A stretch of 64,000 bases of DNA from Gammaproteobacteria bacterium 54_18_T64 (GTDB lineage: Bacteria; Pseudomonadota; Gammaproteobacteria; Pseudomonadales; Porticoccaceae): positions 25,349 through 89,348 of the forward strand of contig MAAU01000009.1 of the NCBI GenBank assembly GCA_002162825.1. The letters run 5' to 3'. The position numbers and the translations under genes are program-made. Each line of letters begins with the position of its first letter. Within the stretch, counting starts at the first letter, position 1. The notes under the pieces were generated by a model that was given only the letters and a program-made list of their open reading frames with translations, was not told the origin of the DNA and did no database searches. Positions 34,502 through 45,029 of this stretch are shown here, in pieces.

Positions 34502-35122
34502 CTAAGCGATCTCTGCCACACCCCAATAGTTATAGGCAAACAACTTTGGCGTTGAGGGCAGATAACGGCTTTCAAGCTCGATCATTTTAAAGCCGGTCTG
34601 CGTAATAAGGTCGGGGATCGGCCGATTCAAATTACAGCCACCGGCAAACTTCTTCCACATCGGGTTAATGCGCTTTTGCCATTTCTCAACACTGGCATCC
34701 GGCGCGTTGCCGTGCTCGGTAAAAATTAACTTGCCGCCGGGCTTCAGTACGCGGCGCATTTGCTCCAGGGCCGACTGCCAGTCGGGGATGGTGCACAGGG
34801 TGTAGGTCAGCAAGATACTGTCGACACTATTGTCGTCGAGGGGAATCTCTTCTCCCGGCAGGTCGATCAGTTTAACCTCCAGCCCCGATTTATCGATGTT
34901 GGGCTGGGCCTTGGCACGCATCGCTTCGGAGGGCTCCAGGCCCCAGATAAACTCCACCTTGCTGCGGTCGTAGTAGGGCAGATTCAGGGCCGAGCCCATG
35001 CCGACCTCTAATACGCGACCACTGGCCAGGGGCACCACCTTTTTACGCTGATAATTAATCGGCTTGGTACCGCAGGCGCAATTGATGAAGGGGGCGAGAA
35101 AATATTTGTCGTACAATCCCAT
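34502..35122 (-). CDS. class I SAM-dependent methyltransferase
   Basis: 206 residues; ATG with GGAG six bases upstream. Motif I is VLEVGMGSALNLPYY and the post-motif strand WGLEPSEAMRAKA; LKPGGKLIFTEHG marks motif III. The layout, with the closing segment on a CNLNRPIP motif, resembles the METTL7/phospholipid or thiol methyltransferase group (Methyltransf_11). The substrate is not known. Four Cys residues are present, two as CACG near residue 17. Confidence 0.82.
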   Translation of the reverse strand: MGLYDKYFLAPFINCACGTKPINYQRKKVVPLASGRVLEVGMGSALNLPYYDRSKVEFIWGLEPSEAMRAKAQPNIDKSGLEVKLIDLPGEEIPLDDNSVDSILLTYTLCTIPDWQSALEQMRRVLKPGGKLIFTEHGNAPDASVEKWQKRINPMWKKFAGGCNLNRPIPDLITQTGFKMIELESRYLPSTPKLFAYNYWGVAEIA

Positions 35123-35409
35123 GGCGATCTCCGTATATTCATATAATCTTATATTGCCGCCATCCTACAGCAAGCACACCCCCTCTCGCAAAGTCCTTGT
35201 AGTGAGGCCCGGGCCATTTAAATACTGTCGAAACCCACGACAACCGGCGCGCGAATACCTCAGCCGGATAACATGCCAAGGACAATCGCTGCCACCCCTA
35301 CGGCATCGCCCACAGGTCTGCTATTCTGTGCCTCTTATTGTTACGCCCCTATTTTTGCATCCTTAATTGCAGACACACCAACACCAAGCAGACAACAAAG
35401 GTTAGAGAC

Positions 35410-37242
35410 ATGCCGACTTACCGCTCACACACCACCACCAAAGGCCGCAACATGGCGGGCGCCCGTTCACTGTGGCGCGCCACCGGCATGAAAGACGACG
35501 ATTTCGACAAACCCATTATCGCCGTCGCCAACTCCTTCACCCAGTTTGTACCCGGCCATGTCCACCTCAAAGATATGGGCCAGCTGGTGATTGGTGAGAT
35601 CGAAAAATCCGGCGGTGTCGGTAAAGAGTTCAACACCATCGCCGTTGACGACGGTATCGCCATGGGCCACGACGGCATGCTCTACTCCCTGCCCTCGCGC
35701 GACATCATTGCCGACTCCGTCGAATACATGGTCAACGCCCACTGCGCCGACGCCCTGGTGTGCATATCGAACTGCGACAAAATCACCCCCGGTATGTTGA
35801 TGGCCGCCTTGCGCCTCAACATTCCCACTGTGTTTGTCTCCGGCGGGCCGATGGAAGCCGGCAAGACCAAGCTCTCCGAGGCCAAGCTCGACCTGGTCGA
35901 TGCGATGATTATCGCCGTCGACGAAACCGCCTCCGACGCCAAGGTCGAAGAGTACGAGCGCTCGGCCTGCCCCACCTGTGGCTCCTGCTCCGGCATGTTT
36001 ACCGCCAATTCGATGAACTGCCTGACCGAAGCCCTGGGCCTGTCGCTGCCCGGCAATGGCTCGATGTTGGCCACCCACGCCGACCGCGAGCAACTGTTTT
36101 TACGCGCCGGACAAATGATCGTCGGCATCGCCAAACAGCATTACGAAGAGGACGACTACAGCGTACTACCGCGCTCGGTGGCCTGCTTTGAAGCCTTCGA
36201 AAACGCCATGAGCCTCGACATCGCCATGGGTGGCTCGACCAACACTATTCTGCACTTGCTCGCGGCGGCACTGGAGGCCGAGCTCGACTTCACCATGGCC
36301 GACATCGACCGCCTGTCCCACAAAGTACCCCAGCTCAGCAAGGTGGCACCCAGCACACCGCTCTACCATATGGAAGATGTGCATCGCGCCGGTGGCGTAT
36401 TCGGCCTCTTGGGTGAACTCGACCGCGCCGGACTGCTGCACGCCGACATCCCCACTATTCATAGCCCGAGTATGAGCGCGGCACTGGATGAGTGGGATAT
36501 CAAACGCAATCCCTCCGCCGAAGTACTGAAGTTCTTCCAGGCCGGCCCGGCGGGCATCCCCACCCAAACCGCCTTTAGCCAGGACACCCGCTGGCCCAGT
36601 GTCGATGACGACCGCGCCAACGGCTGTATTCGCAGCCTCGACCACGCCTACAGTACTGACGGCGGCCTGGCCGTGCTCTACGGCAACATCGCCCTCGACG
36701 GCTGCGTGGTAAAAACTGCCGGTGTCGATGAATCGGCACTGGTGTTCGAAGGCCCCGCCCACGTTTGCGAAAGCCAGGACACCGCAGTTGCCGACATTCT
36801 CGCCGACAAGGTCAAAGCCGGTGACGTGGTGGTGATTCGCTACGAGGGCCCCAAGGGCGGCCCCGGTATGCAGGAAATGCTCTACCCCACCAGCTACCTG
36901 AAATCGCGCGGTCTCGGCAAAGCCTGTGCGCTGGTCACCGACGGACGCTTCTCCGGTGGCACCTCCGGCCTGTCTATCGGCCATTGCTCACCCGAAGCGG
37001 CCGCAGGCGGCACCATCGGTCTGGTGAAAAATGGCGATTTAATACAAATCGACATCCCCCAGCGCACCATCAACGTCAAACTCAGTGACGAGGAACTCGC
37101 CCACCGCCGCGCCGCGCAAGACGCTGCAGGCTGGCTACCTGTTGAAGATCGCCCTCGCAAAGTCACGGCGGCACTGAAGGCCTACGCCCTGCTCGCCACC
37201 AGCGCCGACAAGGGTGCGGTGCGGGACCTCAATAAGCTCTAA
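35410..37242 (+). CDS. ilvD: dihydroxy-acid dehydratase
   Basis: Iron-sulfur enzyme of valine, leucine and isoleucine synthesis. 610 residues from ATG 35410, close to the usual ~615; the longer frame upstream is not ilvD-like. Cluster ligand regions are visible: [11 protein letters not shown] and [18 protein letters not shown]. Other conserved parts are [28 protein letters not shown] and [15 protein letters not shown]. It stands alone between accessory genes; ilvE is 19 kb away. Confidence 0.97.
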   Translation: MPTYRSHTTTKGRNMAGARSLWRATGMKDDDFDKPIIAVANSFTQFVPGHVHLKDMGQLVIGEIEKSGGVGKEFNTIAVDDGIAMGHDGMLYSLPSRDIIADSVEYMVNAHCADALVCISNCDKITPGMLMAALRLNIPTVFVSGGPMEAGKTKLSEAKLDLVDAMIIAVDETASDAKVEEYERSACPTCGSCSGMFTANSMNCLTEALGLSLPGNGSMLATHADREQLFLRAGQMIVGIAKQHYEEDDYSVLPRSVACFEAFENAMSLDIAMGGSTNTILHLLAAALEAELDFTMADIDRLSHKVPQLSKVAPSTPLYHMEDVHRAGGVFGLLGELDRAGLLHADIPTIHSPSMSAALDEWDIKRNPSAEVLKFFQAGPAGIPTQTAFSQDTRWPSVDDDRANGCIRSLDHAYSTDGGLAVLYGNIALDGCVVKTAGVDESALVFEGPAHVCESQDTAVADILADKVKAGDVVVIRYEGPKGGPGMQEMLYPTSYLKSRGLGKACALVTDGRFSGGTSGLSIGHCSPEAAAGGTIGLVKNGDLIQIDIPQRTINVKLSDEELAHRRAAQDAAGWLPVEDRPRKVTAALKAYALLATSADKGAVRDLNKL

Positions 37243-37335
37243 AATCCAAAGGGATCATTATTTCTTTATCAAGTAATGATAGGTATTGCCTAATGATATA
37301 GAGGCACATTGTAGAGAGCCTCTTATTGAGCGTAT

Positions 37336-37371
37336 AAAAAAGCCCCGCATCAAAAGATACGGGGCTTTTTT
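37336..37371. terminator. bidirectional terminator between ilvD and the TonB receptor
   Basis: AAAAAAGCCCCG and CGGGGCTTTTTT form a 12-bp stem around a 12-base loop, with T-runs readable in both directions. Confidence 0.9.
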
Positions 37372-37400
37372 ATCATTACCTGCTTTAAGTCACCTTCAAC

Positions 37401-39719
37401 TTAATATTGGTACTCCAACTCAACGCCTATCACTCTACCCTTGGTAATGGGCGAAAAAGTTCCCAGGCTGCCTGGAAGATCGAAAGCAGTAACTACTTGA
37501 ACTTGGTCAAGTAAATTTTTGCCATATAAGGTGCCCCTCCACTTACCATCATTAGTGGTAAACGACAGTCCTGCGGTTAACTCATCATGGGATGGCAAAT
37601 CCTCGTTTTTAGCATTCGAGTCACTGAACCAGCCCGCTGTTCGATGACTGTAGTTAACTCGGGCCGACAGCAAACCAGCGTCAATAGGCATGTCATAACT
37701 ACCACCCACACTACCTGTCCAACGCGCCAAGCGTGGTAGTTCAAGCGCTTTGTCGTCACCGTTGACTAAACCATCTTTACTCAAATCGGCGGTAACCTCA
37801 TTATATTCACCATCCAGATAACCAACATTCATGTAGAGCAGTAGATTATCGGTAGCCAACCAGGTGACATCTAGCTCTACACCCGAAATATCGGCATCGG
37901 CCGTATTACTAATCTGCTGTATAGCACCGGCGGTCGGGTCACTGGTTATGACTTCACGAATCATGTCCTCAACTTCGTTGAGAAACATAGCAAAATTTAC
38001 ACGCAACCGGCCATCAGCCAACTCGGTCTTCAAACCCACTTCCCAGGTGTTTTGAGACTCTTCTTTCCAGGGCCCTGGCACTTGAATAGAGGCCGTATTT
38101 CTAATGTTGTAGCCACCACTACGAAATCCTTTCGACCAGCTAAAATAAACATGTGATGTGTCATTGTAATAGTACTGGAAAGCAACTCGTGGCGTGATAT
38201 TACGCCAGTGATCACTGTCATCAAAGTCCGAAGCGCACTTTATGCTTGGCTCAAAGGTACACCCCCCCAAACTGACGCCCAGCCCCGGAAGGCTATTGGT
38301 CGGATCATTTGCAATCGCCGCCTCAATCTCTTTGGCCTCATAGGTATAGCGCGCGCCTAATGACATAGTCAGCTTATCGGTTAACTGGTAATCACCATTA
38401 ACAAACACGCCCCATGTCTTATGGTCCATTTCACCACCATAGTTAAAACGGGGAACATCCAGTGTTGGCGAAAGAATAGTGAAATCTAATTCACGATACT
38501 CAGCATACGAAAGGTTTTGTGTGAAAAAATACCCCCCTACCGTCAGACCCAGCCTGTCATCCATAAAAGAGCCGGCGTAACGCAACTCCTCACTGAATTG
38601 CTCCTGTTCCATCTTGGCACCATTAAGAAACTGGTAACCAGGTAAGTCACTACCATCAAGATCAGCATCAAACTCTTCAGCCACCGTTCGGTAGCCGGTG
38701 ATATTGGTGAGAGTGCCATTACCGAAGGCAACATCGTAAGTAGTTTCAGAGATCAGGTGCATCCAGCGCTGATTGTCAAACAGGCCCGGCGGGGTATCGG
38801 TGGGGCCAACCTGAGTTCTCACCTTATGATCTCCCGCTGAGTTGACAGTGGAATAAGGTACCGCAGCATCACCCCGGTCTTCACCCCGCTCAAAGATGAG
38901 GGTGGTCTCGAGAACGTCGCTAACGGTCCAGGTCACAGCAGGCCTGAAGATGTAAGACTCATGCTCGCCATAATCATCACTACCCGTCGAAACATTGTTG
39001 AAGTAGCCATCATCATCACGGGCATAAAGGGCCAGCTTACCCGCCAGCACATCAGGAATGAGTGAACCCGTCATACTCATGGCATAGGTCTGGTCATTAT
39101 CATCGGTGACGCCAGCTTTTGTGCGGAATGTAAATTCATGACTCGGGCGACGTGTTCGCAAGACGACGGCGCCGCCAGTGACATTACGGCCAAACAGAAC
39201 CCCCTGTGGACCGCGAAGAATTTCTATGGCCTCGAGGTCGAAGGAGTCAATGGTCGCTCCATGGCTGGTACCTAAATAGATGCCGTCATAGAACACACCT
39301 ACAGTGGGGTCTACAGAAGGGATGGAGCTATTAATGCCCTGCCCACGAATAGAAAAATTTGCTGTACCTCGAGTTGTCCCCACGTTGTCCATTTGCACGT
39401 TAGGCATGGAAAAGGACAGCTCCTGGACATTATTAATTTGCAGAGCTTCCAACTGCTCACCACTGAATGCCGTCATGGCAATCGGCACGTCTTGCACCTG
39501 TTCCGCTGTACTCTTTTTACGTGACCGAGTAACTACCTCTTCCATCAAAATGGCTGAAGCGCCCTTAACTCGTGATTGTGTAATATCATTGCCCGTTGTA
39601 TCAGAGGCAGGAGGGGGCGTTTGTAACGCCTCCGCACCTGAAGCGATACTCGTAAAGCCAGCACTTGAAGCCACAATAATGGCAGCTGTCAGTGGCTTGA
39701 TTTTCCCAACATTCGACAT
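37401..39719 (-). CDS. TonB-dependent outer-membrane receptor
   Basis: 772 residues from ATG 39719, with AGGGG eight bases upstream. A signal peptide (LTAAIIVASSAGFTSIASGA) precedes a plug domain with VQDVPIAMTAFSGEQL and FDLEAIEILRGPQGVLFGRN, then a beta-barrel ending in the aromatic VIGVELEYQY. The plug type is that of the large marine/sphingomonad receptor group that takes up hydrophobic or plant-derived compounds and not only siderophores. No Fur-like box was recognised upstream. Ligand unknown. A second Ton system begins 350 bases away on the other side of its promoter. Confidence 0.92.
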   Translation of the reverse strand: MSNVGKIKPLTAAIIVASSAGFTSIASGAEALQTPPPASDTTGNDITQSRVKGASAILMEEVVTRSRKKSTAEQVQDVPIAMTAFSGEQLEALQINNVQELSFSMPNVQMDNVGTTRGTANFSIRGQGINSSIPSVDPTVGVFYDGIYLGTSHGATIDSFDLEAIEILRGPQGVLFGRNVTGGAVVLRTRRPSHEFTFRTKAGVTDDNDQTYAMSMTGSLIPDVLAGKLALYARDDDGYFNNVSTGSDDYGEHESYIFRPAVTWTVSDVLETTLIFERGEDRGDAAVPYSTVNSAGDHKVRTQVGPTDTPPGLFDNQRWMHLISETTYDVAFGNGTLTNITGYRTVAEEFDADLDGSDLPGYQFLNGAKMEQEQFSEELRYAGSFMDDRLGLTVGGYFFTQNLSYAEYRELDFTILSPTLDVPRFNYGGEMDHKTWGVFVNGDYQLTDKLTMSLGARYTYEAKEIEAAIANDPTNSLPGLGVSLGGCTFEPSIKCASDFDDSDHWRNITPRVAFQYYYNDTSHVYFSWSKGFRSGGYNIRNTASIQVPGPWKEESQNTWEVGLKTELADGRLRVNFAMFLNEVEDMIREVITSDPTAGAIQQISNTADADISGVELDVTWLATDNLLLYMNVGYLDGEYNEVTADLSKDGLVNGDDKALELPRLARWTGSVGGSYDMPIDAGLLSARVNYSHRTAGWFSDSNAKNEDLPSHDELTAGLSFTTNDGKWRGTLYGKNLLDQVQVVTAFDLPGSLGTFSPITKGRVIGVELEYQY

Positions 39720-40073
39720 GCGACACACCCCTAGCATTTTATTTTTTATTATCGAAAACTGAATTGCACAATACTGCAGAACTTCAATGCTTAATAAATA
39801 GCTCTCGTTTCTTTTTTCGCGATATACAAAAACCCCACTTGCAAGATTACCGCCCAGTCACGTAAAATAACTTATAATTATAGAGAAGATGATTGACGGT
39901 TATCTACTTGGGATAGTAAACCACATTTTAACGATTGCCAACTATATTGATTAAAGGCAACACAAGGACATTTACTTTGATCCACAATAGTGATTTATTG
40001 ACTTGATAATAAAGGGAAAGCAATTAGAATGGCGCTGATTACTTATAATAAAGCCAACAAGCATTGATGATTT
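39720..40073. other. divergent AT-rich intergenic region
   Basis: No gene seen. It must carry the promoters of the TonB receptor (leftward) and the orphan exbD (rightward). A TATAAT lies at 40044-40049, 25 bases before the exbD start; no paired -35 is convincing. Confidence 0.4.
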
Positions 40074-40478
40074 ATGACTATCCGTAGGCAACGACGAGAA
40101 GAAGAATCGCAAATCGATTTAACACCGATGCTGGATGTGGTTTTTATTATGTTGATTTTTTTCATTGTTACCGCTAGTTTTATCAATGAAAAAACAATAG
40201 ATGTGCAACGGCCCCCTATAACGGATCAACCGCCACCCGACAAGGAAAATAAAAATATTGTCTTTAACGTGGGCCCCAACGGCGATATTGTTTTAGGTGA
40301 GCGGCGTATTGACCTACGATCTGTACGCGCCAACGTCGAGCGGCTTCGAGCCGAAAACCCTGAAGCTAAAGTAATTGTTTCTGCCGACCCCAAAGCCAAG
40401 TCTGTAATCTATATTAAAATCGCCGATCAAGCCCGCGAAGCAGGGATTTATGATATTTCCCTAGCAACTAAACAATAA
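40074..40478 (+). CDS. exbD: ExbD/TolR-family biopolymer transport protein (orphan)
   Basis: 134 residues: a cytoplasmic N terminus, one transmembrane helix with the proton-pathway Asp (IDLTPMLDVVFIMLIFFIV, about 16-34), and a periplasmic domain. It is a paralogue of the ExbD at 42.6-43.0 kb and nearly identical to it through the helix, but diverged in the periplasmic part. It is alone on the plus strand, convergent with the TPR gene, and has no adjacent ExbB; it may share the ExbB of the cluster. Confidence 0.88.
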   Translation: MTIRRQRREEESQIDLTPMLDVVFIMLIFFIVTASFINEKTIDVQRPPITDQPPPDKENKNIVFNVGPNGDIVLGERRIDLRSVRANVERLRAENPEAKVIVSADPKAKSVIYIKIADQAREAGIYDISLATKQ

Positions 40479-40566
40479 AAACTTATCATTAAAACTGCTA
40501 GGTAAATTTTTTATACAAACTGCTTTTTATCGAACCTAGATATAGTATATCCAGGGCTCAATTTTT

Positions 40567-41982
40567 TTATGCCTTCGAACACCCCACAATATCAGCGCCC
40601 ATCTCGCGCAATTTATTGCGCCTCTTACCCTCATTACCCGCATAGGTGATCCATTTACTGGCATATTTTGCACTGCGTCTATCCATAGTCGCCTTTTCAA
40701 AAGCCTGAGCCGCATCTTTATAGCAATGCAAGTTCAATTGAGCATTACCCAGCACCATGTAAGTCAAATCTTTGCGCTTTAATCCGCCTTTATTAAGAGC
40801 ATTTCGCGATGCCCTTACTGCTTTTTTATCTTCCCCAAGATCAAGATAAACTCCCGCCAAACGCGCCCATATCGTACCTTTGTCAGATAATTTAGCCGCT
40901 TCTTCGAGAACAGGTCTCGCCTTTTTTCCATCCTGTGCTTGCTGCCAGGCATGCCCAAGAAACTCCATATTTTTCTCTGTTTTCTCAATCAACTTATCTT
41001 TAAAGCCTTTTTCGACCACTCGGGCAGCTAAGAAAGGCGCGTCCGCACCGATAAATAAATAAGCCAGGCTCAATAGCTCACGTTCTTTATCCGTATTACC
41101 CGCTAGATAAATTAATTCCGTAGAGACCAGATGATTAATATCTTGTTTCAACTCCGCATACATACCGCCCATTTGACGCCAATAGTTGTACTTAGGGTAG
41201 TGCTTTACTAACTTTTTTAACACGCCAAGTGTTTGCCTGTAATTCTTGTTTTCATAATAAATAACCCGCTGTAACCCCCACCAATTTTCTTTAGGGGTTT
41301 TACCTTTATCAACCCACTCCTTGATGACACTACTGAGTAGACGAAGGGAGTCCTTTTTTCTGTTCAACTGATAATAAGCCTGCGCTAACAGAGCCTTACC
41401 GCTGACACCAACAACAGTGGCTTCCTTCATCCATATTTCAAGGTTTTTAGCCGCATTTTCGTAATCTTCACTAACAAAGTAAAGCTGGGCAATTGAATAA
41501 TAAACACCAGCCCTCATTCGCTCATCGGTTTCAGGCTCAGCGAGTACTTTTTTATAGCTATTAATCGCCTGTTTAATATTATCGCGGGAATAATAGGTAT
41601 AGGCCAAAAAATTCCAGACTTGTGACTTTTCATAGCCCGAAACACAGGCCGATGCCAAAGAATCTTTGAGTATGGTTTGCGCTTGCGACCATCGCTCTTC
41701 TTCAAGCTCTAGCTGTGCCTGTTCTAATTTTCCACCACATTTCTGACCAACAGAAGATCGTTTTTTTGTTTTAGCCTTGCCAAATTTTCGCTGTTCACTT
41801 TTCTCAGCGGCTTGTGCATCACTCCATAAAAAAATTCGAGCATCCTGAACTGCAACATAAAGGCCTGCCTGTAAAACAATCAGCCCAAAACACAATGTTA
41901 GTCCTCGGCGGATAAAAGTTCGTAGCGCTTTTATCGTGCCACCCCACATCGTAATAATGCACAAGCCCTTTACGCTCACCAT
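40567..41982 (-). CDS. tetratricopeptide-repeat protein of the second Ton system
   Basis: 471 residues; ATG with GGGAG five bases upstream. A hydrophobic segment at about 25-45 acts as a signal or anchor; the rest is a helical TPR superhelix with recognisable repeats (VWNFLAYTYYSRDNIKQAINSY, GVYYSIAQLYFVSEDYENAA). In Vibrio, Shewanella and Pseudoalteromonas a TPR gene closes the TonB2 operon, the arrangement seen here 23 bases after tonB. It presumably helps organise the Ton complex in the periplasm. Confidence 0.82.
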   Translation of the reverse strand: MVSVKGLCIITMWGGTIKALRTFIRRGLTLCFGLIVLQAGLYVAVQDARIFLWSDAQAAEKSEQRKFGKAKTKKRSSVGQKCGGKLEQAQLELEEERWSQAQTILKDSLASACVSGYEKSQVWNFLAYTYYSRDNIKQAINSYKKVLAEPETDERMRAGVYYSIAQLYFVSEDYENAAKNLEIWMKEATVVGVSGKALLAQAYYQLNRKKDSLRLLSSVIKEWVDKGKTPKENWWGLQRVIYYENKNYRQTLGVLKKLVKHYPKYNYWRQMGGMYAELKQDINHLVSTELIYLAGNTDKERELLSLAYLFIGADAPFLAARVVEKGFKDKLIEKTEKNMEFLGHAWQQAQDGKKARPVLEEAAKLSDKGTIWARLAGVYLDLGEDKKAVRASRNALNKGGLKRKDLTYMVLGNAQLNLHCYKDAAQAFEKATMDRRSAKYASKWITYAGNEGKRRNKLREMGADIVGCSKA

Positions 41983-42005
41983 TTCAACTCCCGGCTTTGG
42001 TCAGA

Positions 42006-42635
42006 TTATTTTTCTAGTTCAAATGAAAATTTATAGAGGACACCATGGACTTCTTCCGCTTTGCCATCGATTACTCTTGGGTTGTATTTAAGCTTTAAAG
42101 CCGCCTTCAACGCCGCACGCCCAAAGCCATAACTTGCCGGGTATTCTTCCAAAAGAACCGGATCTCGAACCCCACCGGTTGTGGTAATAATTACCTGAAT
42201 AACAGCATATCCCTCTTTACCACGAGAGAGTGCCCGACGGGGATACATTGGTTGAGGAACGTAGAGGGGGATATAATCTGTATCGCGTGAAAAACCACCA
42301 CCCAGACCAATGTTAAGGTTTGTATTTAAGGTAGGTGCTGCAATGCTAACGGCATCTAGCTCCATTTCAATGTCAACATTTTGCTCAGGTAAATCGGGGG
42401 GCGGCTCATCAGGTATATCAGGCTTTTCAGGCTTTTCAGGCTTTATATTTTCACTGACCTTTCTATCGGGCTGCCATATATCAGAAATTTTTCGTGCCGA
42501 CTGTTCGTCAAGGGCAGTGTCGTTGTTGGCAATTAACAAATACATCAAAACAAGTAGGAAAAAGGTAACGACGCCACCGAGTATAAACCCACCGATCACT
42601 CTTATTGATTTATTCACGTTCAGCGGGCTAGTCAT
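42006..42635 (-). CDS. tonB: TonB-family energy transducer
   Basis: 209 residues: an N-terminal membrane anchor (about 12-36), a short Pro/Glu/Lys-rich periplasmic spacer (KPEKPEKPDIPDEPPPDLP), and a C-terminal TonB domain (MYPRRALSRGKEGYAVIQVIIT). The spacer is shorter than in E. coli TonB, as in TonB2-type proteins. The start overlaps the end of exbD by eight bases. Confidence 0.92.
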   Translation of the reverse strand: MTSPLNVNKSIRVIGGFILGGVVTFFLLVLMYLLIANNDTALDEQSARKISDIWQPDRKVSENIKPEKPEKPDIPDEPPPDLPEQNVDIEMELDAVSIAAPTLNTNLNIGLGGGFSRDTDYIPLYVPQPMYPRRALSRGKEGYAVIQVIITTTGGVRDPVLLEEYPASYGFGRAALKAALKLKYNPRVIDGKAEEVHGVLYKFSFELEK

Positions 42636-43029
42636 TGAGTGTCGATACCGAAATTTTAGTGATACCTACTTCTCTTGCCGCATCAGCAACTAAGGCAATT
42701 TTTTCTATCGAAGCGTTGCCATCAACCTGTATCACCATTCCGCCTTTTGGGTTATCCGCAAATAAACGCACTAATTGCAACTTGACCAAATTATCTTTTA
42801 TCAAATTCTTATCCATCCAAATCTGATCACTTTCAGAAATACCGACTAAAATACTGGGCTTGGTTTTTTCCGCCGTTACGGTGCGCACCTTTTGAACGTC
42901 TATGCCAGGTGATTTAATAAATGAAGCTGTGACAATAAAAAATATCAGCATAATAAACACCACATCAAGCATGGGTGTTAAATCTATCACCTGACCTTGA
43001 TCTTCGTCCTTTCTACTAATATCTCGCAT
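42628..43029 (-). CDS. exbD: ExbD biopolymer transport protein
   Basis: 133 residues with a single transmembrane helix bearing the conserved Asp (IDLTPMLDVVFIMLIFFIV) and a periplasmic domain. It uses proton flow with ExbB to energise TonB. It lies between exbB (96-base gap) and tonB (eight-base overlap). Compare with the orphan paralogue at 40.1 kb. Confidence 0.93.
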   Translation of the reverse strand: MRDISRKDEDQGQVIDLTPMLDVVFIMLIFFIVTASFIKSPGIDVQKVRTVTAEKTKPSILVGISESDQIWMDKNLIKDNLVKLQLVRLFADNPKGGMVIQVDGNASIEKIALVADAAREVGITKISVSTLND

Positions 43030-43125
43030 ATCTGTGACTACCTGAGTTAATACCTAAACATGGACGATTGAAATATTGCTAGCGAATGGCCTTCTCTGTA
43101 ACAGCTAAGTTTTTAGAAAGGAGCA

Positions 43126-43650
43126 TTAGTCCATGGTTAATTTATCTTCCATTAACTGTTTTTCGTTTCTCGCCAAACGCTCCAGATAAGTAAAACCAAA
43201 CACACCTGAAAGAGCAGCGACCATGCCAGCCATTGTTGGAATTGTCGCCATGGAAACGCCACTTGACATAGCCTTGGCATCACCTCCACCTGTCAGCGCC
43301 ATAACCTCAAATACGGTAATCATTCCTGTGACTGTTCCGAGCAAACCAAATAACGGTGCCAAGGCTATCAACGCTTTAATTAATGCCAGGTACTGGTCAA
43401 TTTTCATATTTATTTGAGAAAGGTATTTATTTCTTATCTGATGGGCACTCCTCGATTTACGTTCCCGTCTGGCAGCCCATGCATCTAAAATTAACGATTT
43501 ATCCTTATTCAAGCCAGCCTTGAAATACCAAATTCGCTCGAAAATAAAGGTCCACATGACGGCCAATAAAACAACGAGAAACCAAAGGACAGTCCCCCCA
43601 AGATCCATAAAGTCCGAGACACCCTCAAGTAGCTCCAGTAAATAAAACAA
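43126..43650 (-). CDS. exbB: ExbB/TolQ-family proton channel protein
   Basis: 174 residues. It begins with TTG (AGAGG eight bases upstream, overlapping the ttpC stop region). Three transmembrane helices are visible; the last two carry the MotA/TolQ/ExbB motif (LAPLFGLLGTVTGMITVFEV and TIPTMAGMVAALSGVFGFTYL). It forms the proton channel with ExbD. Confidence 0.93.
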   Translation of the reverse strand: MFYLLELLEGVSDFMDLGGTVLWFLVVLLAVMWTFIFERIWYFKAGLNKDKSLILDAWAARRERKSRSAHQIRNKYLSQINMKIDQYLALIKALIALAPLFGLLGTVTGMITVFEVMALTGGGDAKAMSSGVSMATIPTMAGMVAALSGVFGFTYLERLARNEKQLMEDKLTMD

Positions 43651-43652
43651 GA

Positions 43653-45029
43653 CTACGACCTCTCGACTTGCTCAGCCACGATACCCACACTCTGCTCTTC
43701 CATAATATGCAAGATTCGCTGTACATAACCATTGACCCAGGTGTGCATTAATACCGTTGGAATGGCAACAACCAAACCTAATACCGTGGTTACCAGGGCC
43801 TGGGAAATACCTCCTGCCATCATCTTAGGATCGCCCGCGCCGAAAATTGTAATCTGCTGAAAGACCACAATCATCCCCGTCACCGTACCCAACAAACCAC
43901 CTAGCGGGGCGACCATGGCAATAATTTTTAACAAATTAACACCTGATTCAATCTTTGGCCGCTCTTTTAAGATAGCCTCATGAAGCTTAAGCTCCATCGA
44001 CTCAGCATCAAGCCCCTTATTCTCTTCGGCTACTAATAAAACCCTGCCCAAAGGATTATTTCCATTAGCCTCAGAGGATCGAAGTTGCGCATTAATCTTA
44101 CGTGACACCCCCGACAACACGATGAAACGCCACAAAGCTAATAGAATGGCGACAACACCGACAGCTGAAATAATATAGCCAATCTCCCGGCCCTGATGCC
44201 ATTTTTCAAGGAGTGTTGGCGTATCAATTAAAGCACGCAACAAACCACCGCCACTCGGACCGGTCGGATCAATACCCGTGCGTACGAAGCCATCCGTTGA
44301 AGTCTGCAAGGCTTTTGCTGCTTTAGTCAGTGCGCTTGCGGGCTGGCGCGGCAACTCAGACAAGACACCTGTAGCAGGCGAGTACATTAAATAGCTGCCA
44401 TCAGATAACAGATTAAAGCTACCCACTCTAACGATGTCCCGAGTAACCTTCTCACCACTGGCGCGAATATACTCCGCCGGAAACCGCACGGTTTTACTTG
44501 CTTCGATCATTTCCCTGTTCACTTCAAACCATAAACCCTCAATTTCTTCAAGGCTTGGCAGTCGTGTACTGCTGCTCATTTTTTCAATGAGCTCTCCTAG
44601 TTTTTCAGTACGACCCGGAAACTGCACGCTCACTATTGATTGCTCCATCGTGACCACTGCATCGCCAGCTGTGGAGGTGAGATGGCCAAATAGCTCTTTC
44701 AACGATCCCAGGCGTCGCTGTAACTGTTCATTTTGTGCTTCTAACTTGATTTCATTTTCAGCAAATAACTTTTCCAGCCTTTCACTTTTGACCTCTTCAG
44801 ATTTTTTTTCAGTCTTGGCTTTTTTCAATAAACTTTTCTGTTCACTTTTAGCATTTAAAAATGCTTGCTCACGATTTTTATGCGCTTTAGATTCGTTAAT
44901 TTTTGCGCTTTTTACCATCTCTAATAATTCATCGAGAGATGCCGCCTGCTGAGCCGCAAAAGCTCCCCCAGAGATAAACAAGCCACCAATAATAAATACG
45001 CCGAGACTACGTTTTATAACGCCTTTCAT
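43653..45029 (-). CDS. ttpC: TtpC-type long ExbB-like protein
   Basis: 458 residues: a signal peptide, a long periplasmic charged coiled coil (about 30-115, rich in Lys/Glu), a ~150-residue periplasmic domain, one helix near residue 290, and a C-terminal MotA/TolQ/ExbB domain (MVAPLGGLLGTVTGMIVVFQQ). This matches Vibrio TtpC, required for TonB2 function. It overlaps the DUF3450 gene in ATGA fashion and precedes exbB by two bases. Confidence 0.9.
   Translation of the reverse strand: MKGVIKRSLGVFIIGGLFISGGAFAAQQAASLDELLEMVKSAKINESKAHKNREQAFLNAKSEQKSLLKKAKTEKKSEEVKSERLEKLFAENEIKLEAQNEQLQRRLGSLKELFGHLTSTAGDAVVTMEQSIVSVQFPGRTEKLGELIEKMSSSTRLPSLEEIEGLWFEVNREMIEASKTVRFPAEYIRASGEKVTRDIVRVGSFNLLSDGSYLMYSPATGVLSELPRQPASALTKAAKALQTSTDGFVRTGIDPTGPSGGGLLRALIDTPTLLEKWHQGREIGYIISAVGVVAILLALWRFIVLSGVSRKINAQLRSSEANGNNPLGRVLLVAEENKGLDAESMELKLHEAILKERPKIESGVNLLKIIAMVAPLGGLLGTVTGMIVVFQQITIFGAGDPKMMAGGISQALVTTVLGLVVAIPTVLMHTWVNGYVQRILHIMEEQSVGIVAEQVERS

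Noticed and set aside
34301..34555. 84-codon rightward open frame
   Set aside because: Overlaps the methyltransferase gene, has no ribosome-binding site or recognisable motif, and looks like chance.
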